In this document: positions 60,795 through 64,000 of the stretch, piece by piece | How the letters are laid out: every line of letters begins with the position of its first letter | How positions within the stretch are numbered: the first letter of the stretch is position 1 | Source of the DNA: Flavobacteriales bacterium | GTDB lineage: Bacteria; Bacteroidota; Bacteroidia; Flavobacteriales; UBA1820 | Direction of reading: 5' to 3' | Assembly (NCBI GenBank): GCA_003150615.1 | Contig: QALN01000012.1 | Span: forward strand, 1 to 64,000 | DNA: 64,000 bases | Position numbers and translations under genes: made by a program | Notes under the pieces: generated by a model | Database searches by the model: none | Told to the model about the DNA's origin: nothing | The model's input: the letters and a program-made list of their open reading frames with translations, nothing else

Positions 60795-62287
60795 CGTTCT
60801 ATCGAATAGGTAGTCCCGTCCCGCCCGTCTTTGAGCGATATGCCCAGAGCCGCCAGGCGGTCGCGTATTTGGTCCGAAAGCGCCCAGTTGCGCTCTTCTC
60901 GTGCCTGCAGACGTTGTTCGATGAGGATTTTTATAAGCCCGTCCGTAATGTCCCCGTCGCCGGATTTTTCTATGTTTTCGATACCCATTACTTCGTACAC
61001 GAATCCTTTGATAGTGTCGCAGAGCAGTTCTTTGTCATCTGAGGCAAATGCTGCTTGTCCGGCGGCGGCTTTGTTTATCTCACCGACAGCCTCGAATATA
61101 TGTGACAGCAATACCGGGGTATTGAAATCGTCGTTCATGGCGGCATAGCACTTTTTACGCCACTGTTTTATATCGAACGTGCTTTCATCCGAAACGGGCA
61201 GACCGGGCAGTTTGTCGATAGCCTCCATAAGGCGGTAGTAACCTTTTTCGGCGGCTTCCAGCGCATCGGACGAGAAATCCAGTACCGAACGGTAATGCGC
61301 CTGCATGATGAAAAAGCGGACTATGGCCGGAGGGAAAGCTTTTTTCAGTATGTCGTTTTCACCGGAGAAAAGTTCGCGCGGGTTCAGTATGTTGCCTGTG
61401 GATTTGCTCATGCGGCGCCCGTTGAGCGTCAGCATGTTCGCGTGCATCCAGTAACGTGCCCCGCGGCTGTGCGAGTGTACCTGATTCTGGGCTATCTCGC
61501 ATTCGTGGTGAGGGAATTTCAGGTCCATGCCACCGCCGTGTATGTCGAACGTTTCGCCCAGATATTTCGTGCTCATGGCCGAGCATTCCATATGCCAGCC
61601 GGGAAATCCTTCGCCCCAGGGCGAAGGCCAGTGCATTATATGGTAAGGCGATGCCTTTTTCCACAGTGCGAAGTCGCGTGGCGAGCGCTTTTCGCTCTGT
61701 CCGTCCAGCGCGCGCGTCCCTTCGAGCAGTTCGTCTATGTTGCGTCCCGACAGTTCGCCGTACGAACCTGCGCCGCTTGGGTGTTCGCGGTTGTATTTTT
61801 CCACGTCGAAATATACCGAGCCGTTCGATACGTATGCGTATCCCTTGTCGAGTATGTCCTGCGTTATGCCTATTTGTTCGATTATGTGCCCCGTTGCCGT
61901 GGGTTCTATCGACGGTATGCGGTTGCCCAGAAGACGTAGTACGCAGTGGAAATCGTCCGTGTAACGCTGAACTATTTCCATCGGTTCGAGGGCTTCGAGC
62001 CGCGCTTTTTTCGCTATTTTGTCCTCGCCCTGGTCGGCGTCGTTTTCCAGATGTCCGGCATCGGTGATATTGCGTACATAACGCACTTTGTAACCCAGAA
62101 AAGAAAGGTATCTGAACACCATGTCGAACGATATGAAAGTGCGGCAGTTGCCAAGATGGACGTTGGAGTACACGGTCGGGCCGCATACGTACATGCCTAC
62201 ACGTCCAGGCACGAGGGTTGTGAATTTCTCTTTCCGCCCGGAAAGGGAGTTGTATACGTAAAGCTCGTTCTCTTCGTACGGTTCCAT
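60791..62287 (-). CDS. cysS: Cysteinyl-tRNA synthetase
   Basis: 498 residues. Class I motif [16 protein letters not shown] near 35-50 (HIGH-like HLGN), zinc ligands in YVCGPTVY and GWHMECSAM near 236, [21 protein letters not shown] near 252-272, and KMSKS-like [17 protein letters not shown] near 294. The C-terminus has the DALR anticodon-binding region. It is first in an operon with yidD and perhaps namZ. Confidence 0.97.
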   Translation of the reverse strand: MEPYEENELYVYNSLSGRKEKFTTLVPGRVGMYVCGPTVYSNVHLGNCRTFISFDMVFRYLSFLGYKVRYVRNITDAGHLENDADQGEDKIAKKARLEALEPMEIVQRYTDDFHCVLRLLGNRIPSIEPTATGHIIEQIGITQDILDKGYAYVSNGSVYFDVEKYNREHPSGAGSYGELSGRNIDELLEGTRALDGQSEKRSPRDFALWKKASPYHIMHWPSPWGEGFPGWHMECSAMSTKYLGETFDIHGGGMDLKFPHHECEIAQNQVHSHSRGARYWMHANMLTLNGRRMSKSTGNILNPRELFSGENDILKKAFPPAIVRFFIMQAHYRSVLDFSSDALEAAEKGYYRLMEAIDKLPGLPVSDESTFDIKQWRKKCYAAMNDDFNTPVLLSHIFEAVGEINKAAAGQAAFASDDKELLCDTIKGFVYEVMGIENIEKSGDGDITDGLIKILIEQRLQAREERNWALSDQIRDRLAALGISLKDGRDGTTYSIER

Positions 62288-62372
62288 TTTTCTTCTGTTA
62301 TGGTATTGATGGTGGTATGTGTAAGATTCCCCTTCAGGTACTTCCGATATGCGCCGATGCGATGTGCGGCGG

Positions 62373-63053
62373 CTACTGGTACTGAGTGTCCAGTTCTATC
62401 ATGCGGAGGAATTCGCGGCGGACTTCGTCTTTCTCGAACATCCCGCCGTATTCGGCCGTGACGGTGCTCGATGCTACATCGCGTATGCCGCGTGAATTGA
62501 CGCATAGGTGTTTGGCGTCGATTATGCAAGCGACGTCGTCCGTGCCGAGGGCCTTTTGCAGTTCCCGTACTATTTGCATGGTCAGCCGTTCCTGCACCTG
62601 CGGGCGGCGCGCATAATAATCGACTATGCGGTTGAGCTTGGACAGCCCTATCACCGAGCCGTGCGAGATGTAAGCCACGTGCGCCTTGCCTACTATCGGC
62701 AGAAAATGGTGTTCGCAGGTCGAATAAAGCGTTATGTTCTTTTCGACCAGCATCTGCCCGTAGCGGTATTTGTTTTCAAAGGACGACATGCGGGGCTTCT
62801 TTTCGGGGTTGAGCCCGGAGAATATTTCCCGGACGAACATTTTTGCAACGCGGCGCGGAGTATTGCGCAGCGAATCGTCCGTAAGGTCGAGCCCCAGTGT
62901 GTGCATTATATGCCGGAAATCGTTCTCTATGGACTGTATTTTGTCGTCGTCGCTCATCTCGAACGCATCGGGACGCAACGGCGTGCATGTATTTCCGGAT
63001 GCGGCGCAGCAGTCGTCGTCGCAGTATCTGTCTTCCGTATCTTCGTGTTTCAT
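62373..63053 (-). CDS. folE: GTP cyclohydrolase I
   Basis: 226 residues from ATG 63053 ([16 protein letters not shown]); the frame extends upstream but that part is unlike the family. Catalytic and zinc marks: [18 protein letters not shown] near 64, [19 protein letters not shown] near 110-128 (zinc Cys/His), [22 protein letters not shown] near 137 and [21 protein letters not shown] near 181. An odd Cys/Asp-rich N-tail (about 1-25: [13 protein letters not shown]) is not typical. It makes 7,8-dihydroneopterin triphosphate for folate or deazapurines. Confidence 0.95.
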   Translation of the reverse strand: MKHEDTEDRYCDDDCCAASGNTCTPLRPDAFEMSDDDKIQSIENDFRHIMHTLGLDLTDDSLRNTPRRVAKMFVREIFSGLNPEKKPRMSSFENKYRYGQMLVEKNITLYSTCEHHFLPIVGKAHVAYISHGSVIGLSKLNRIVDYYARRPQVQERLTMQIVRELQKALGTDDVACIIDAKHLCVNSRGIRDVASSTVTAEYGGMFEKDEVRREFLRMIELDTQYQ

Positions 63054-63293
63054 TTTTTTTGCTCCTCGTCTTAAAAAAGTAAGTTTGACGTATGCCGGCG
63101 GTGCGCATGCAGTGCCGCCGGCGCGGCCGCCTATGGCGGCAAAGATAACCATTATGCAGGTTTTTAGCACTATTTTCCCGCCTGAAAAATCGTTTTTACC
63201 TCTCTGCTCCTTTTGAATTATACGGACATAACCTTACCTTTGCATTTTGTGTCTCTTTATAGGGGCGGAACTTTAAGCAAAAAAGAATAAGAT
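63054..63293. other. Divergent promoter region between folE and argS
   Basis: 240 bases. It holds the strong argS promoter at 63212-63242. For folE on the minus strand I see no clear pair. Confidence 0.45.
63212..63242 (+). promoter_or_regulatory. Consensus promoter of argS
   Basis: TTTG (63212-63215), exactly 19 bases, TACCTTTG (63235-63242): a full Bacteroidetes -33/-7 match, 51 bases before the ATG. Confidence 0.8.
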
Positions 63294-64000
63294 ATGGACA
63301 TACAGACAGTTCTGAAAGAAAATATATCCGCCGTGTTGTCGGATATTTACGGATTGGAAAACCAGCGTGCCGACCTTCAGGCCACGCGACCGGAATTTGC
63401 CGGCGACCTGACGCTGCTGGCATTTCCGTATGTCAGGGCATCGCACAAAAGCCCTGAGGATACGGCGCGCGAGATAGGCGCCGCGCTTAAAGAACGCATC
63501 CCTTCGGTTGTGAAGGATTTCAATGTTGTCAAAGGTTTTCTTAACATAGAATTGTCGCAGGACATATTCATAGACGAGTTTAAAAAAGCGTATTCGACAC
63601 CCGATTACGGTTATGTGAAAGCCGATGAAAACGCAAAGGCCGTGATGGTGGAGTATTCTTCGCCTAATACGAACAAGCCGCTGCATTTGGGCCATGTGCG
63701 CAACAATTTGCTTGGATATTCGGTGGCTAAACTGTTGGAGGCTTCAGGTAAGAAAGTGTACAAGACGCAGATAATCAACGACCGGGGCATACACATATGC
63801 AAGTCGATGCTTGCATGGGAGCTTTTCGGCGGCGGTGAAACGCCCGAAAGTTCCGGCATGAAAGGCGACAAACTGGTGGGCAAGTACTATGTGGAGTTCG
63901 ACAAGGCATACAAAAAGGAAGTCGACGAACTCAAGGCCGCAGGAATGACGGAAGAAGAAGCGAAGAAAAACGCCCCCCTGATGAAACGCGCCCAACAGAT
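63294..64000 (+). CDS. argS: Arginyl-tRNA synthetase, partial at window end
   Basis: 235 codons seen, open to the window edge. ATG 63294 starts MDIQTVLKENISAVLSDIYG. The N-terminal Add-1 domain (about 1-110) includes FAGDLTLLAFPYVRASHKSP, and the class I catalytic site is VEYSSPNTNKPLHLGHVRNN near 118-137 (HIGH-like HLGH). Full-length enzymes are about 590 residues, so roughly 60 percent is missing. A strong consensus promoter precedes it. Confidence 0.96.
   Translation, partial: MDIQTVLKENISAVLSDIYGLENQRADLQATRPEFAGDLTLLAFPYVRASHKSPEDTAREIGAALKERIPSVVKDFNVVKGFLNIELSQDIFIDEFKKAYSTPDYGYVKADENAKAVMVEYSSPNTNKPLHLGHVRNNLLGYSVAKLLEASGKKVYKTQIINDRGIHICKSMLAWELFGGGETPESSGMKGDKLVGKYYVEFDKAYKKEVDELKAAGMTEEEAKKNAPLMKRAQQ

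Overview
The window is chromosomal DNA from a member of the Bacteroidetes, most likely an anaerobic gut-type Bacteroidales. A Rikenellaceae-like host is my inference, not something proven here. The evidence is promoters of the Bacteroidetes form TTTG-N19/20-TAnnTTTG (argS, the tRNA-Gly operon, the nrdD leader and others), families largely confined to the phylum (NVEALA peptides, DUF4301, an HU-CCDC81/SPOR protein, DUF4886, DUF4369-TlpA, NamZ/DUF1343), an anaerobic class III ribonucleotide reductase, and a GYS-type glycogen synthase. Ile codons are very often ATA, even in housekeeping genes.

Bases 1-18944 are an exopolysaccharide/O-antigen or capsule locus read left to right. It opens with the end of an IS4-type insertion sequence that has removed the start of an acyltransferase gene. 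Then come a Wzx flippase, a second acyltransferase, a lipoprotein esterase, a NodB-like deacetylase, a GT4 glycosyltransferase, a polytopic Wzy candidate, another GT4, a six-hairpin (alpha/alpha) protein, a third acyltransferase, a WecG/TagA transferase, a FemAB-like protein, a DegT aminotransferase, a second NodB deacetylase, the dTDP-rhamnose genes rfbACDB and a second lipoprotein esterase. The third acyltransferase is frameshifted at a run of nine G (10095-10103). The second esterase is frameshifted at a run of eight C (18026-18033). By eye these are the only G or C runs of seven or more in the window. Each gene regains a full reading frame with a one-base slip, so this looks like a phase-variable O-acylation/deacylation pair, unless both indels are assembly errors. 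This is the most interesting signal in the window.

Bases 18891-22530 hold nrdDG on the minus strand behind a cobalamin (B12) riboswitch, which implies the cell shuts down its oxygen-sensitive, B12-independent reductase when B12 is available. Bases 22600-43935 are mostly housekeeping: a TlpA thioredoxin, rnhB, a DoxX protein, a large propeller lipoprotein, dprA, an HU-CCDC81/SPOR protein, pheT, a PASTA protein, rluD, pnp with an Arg/Asp-rich tail, DUF4301 with glycogen synthase, an ECF sigma factor, and ugd-uxs for UDP-xylose.

Bases 44000-46200 carry one tRNA-Arg and three tRNA-Gly genes with their own promoters and terminators. Then follow gpsA, idi, a CE1-like esterase, a DUF4886 protein, mvaD (with idi, evidence for a mevalonate route), a GH20 hexosaminidase, upp, a Dabb protein and a small regulator/membrane operon. 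Bases 55700-59320 hold an NlpE-like lipoprotein, a D-2-hydroxyacid dehydrogenase, and an NVEALA/beta-propeller cassette that includes one frameshifted NVEALA gene. A degraded copy of the 3' end of the dehydrogenase lies just beyond that cassette, as if the cassette had been inserted with a partial duplication. The window ends with namZ, yidD, cysS, folE and the start of argS. Intergenic ends are marked by unusually long, near-perfect palindromes (up to 27 bp stems).
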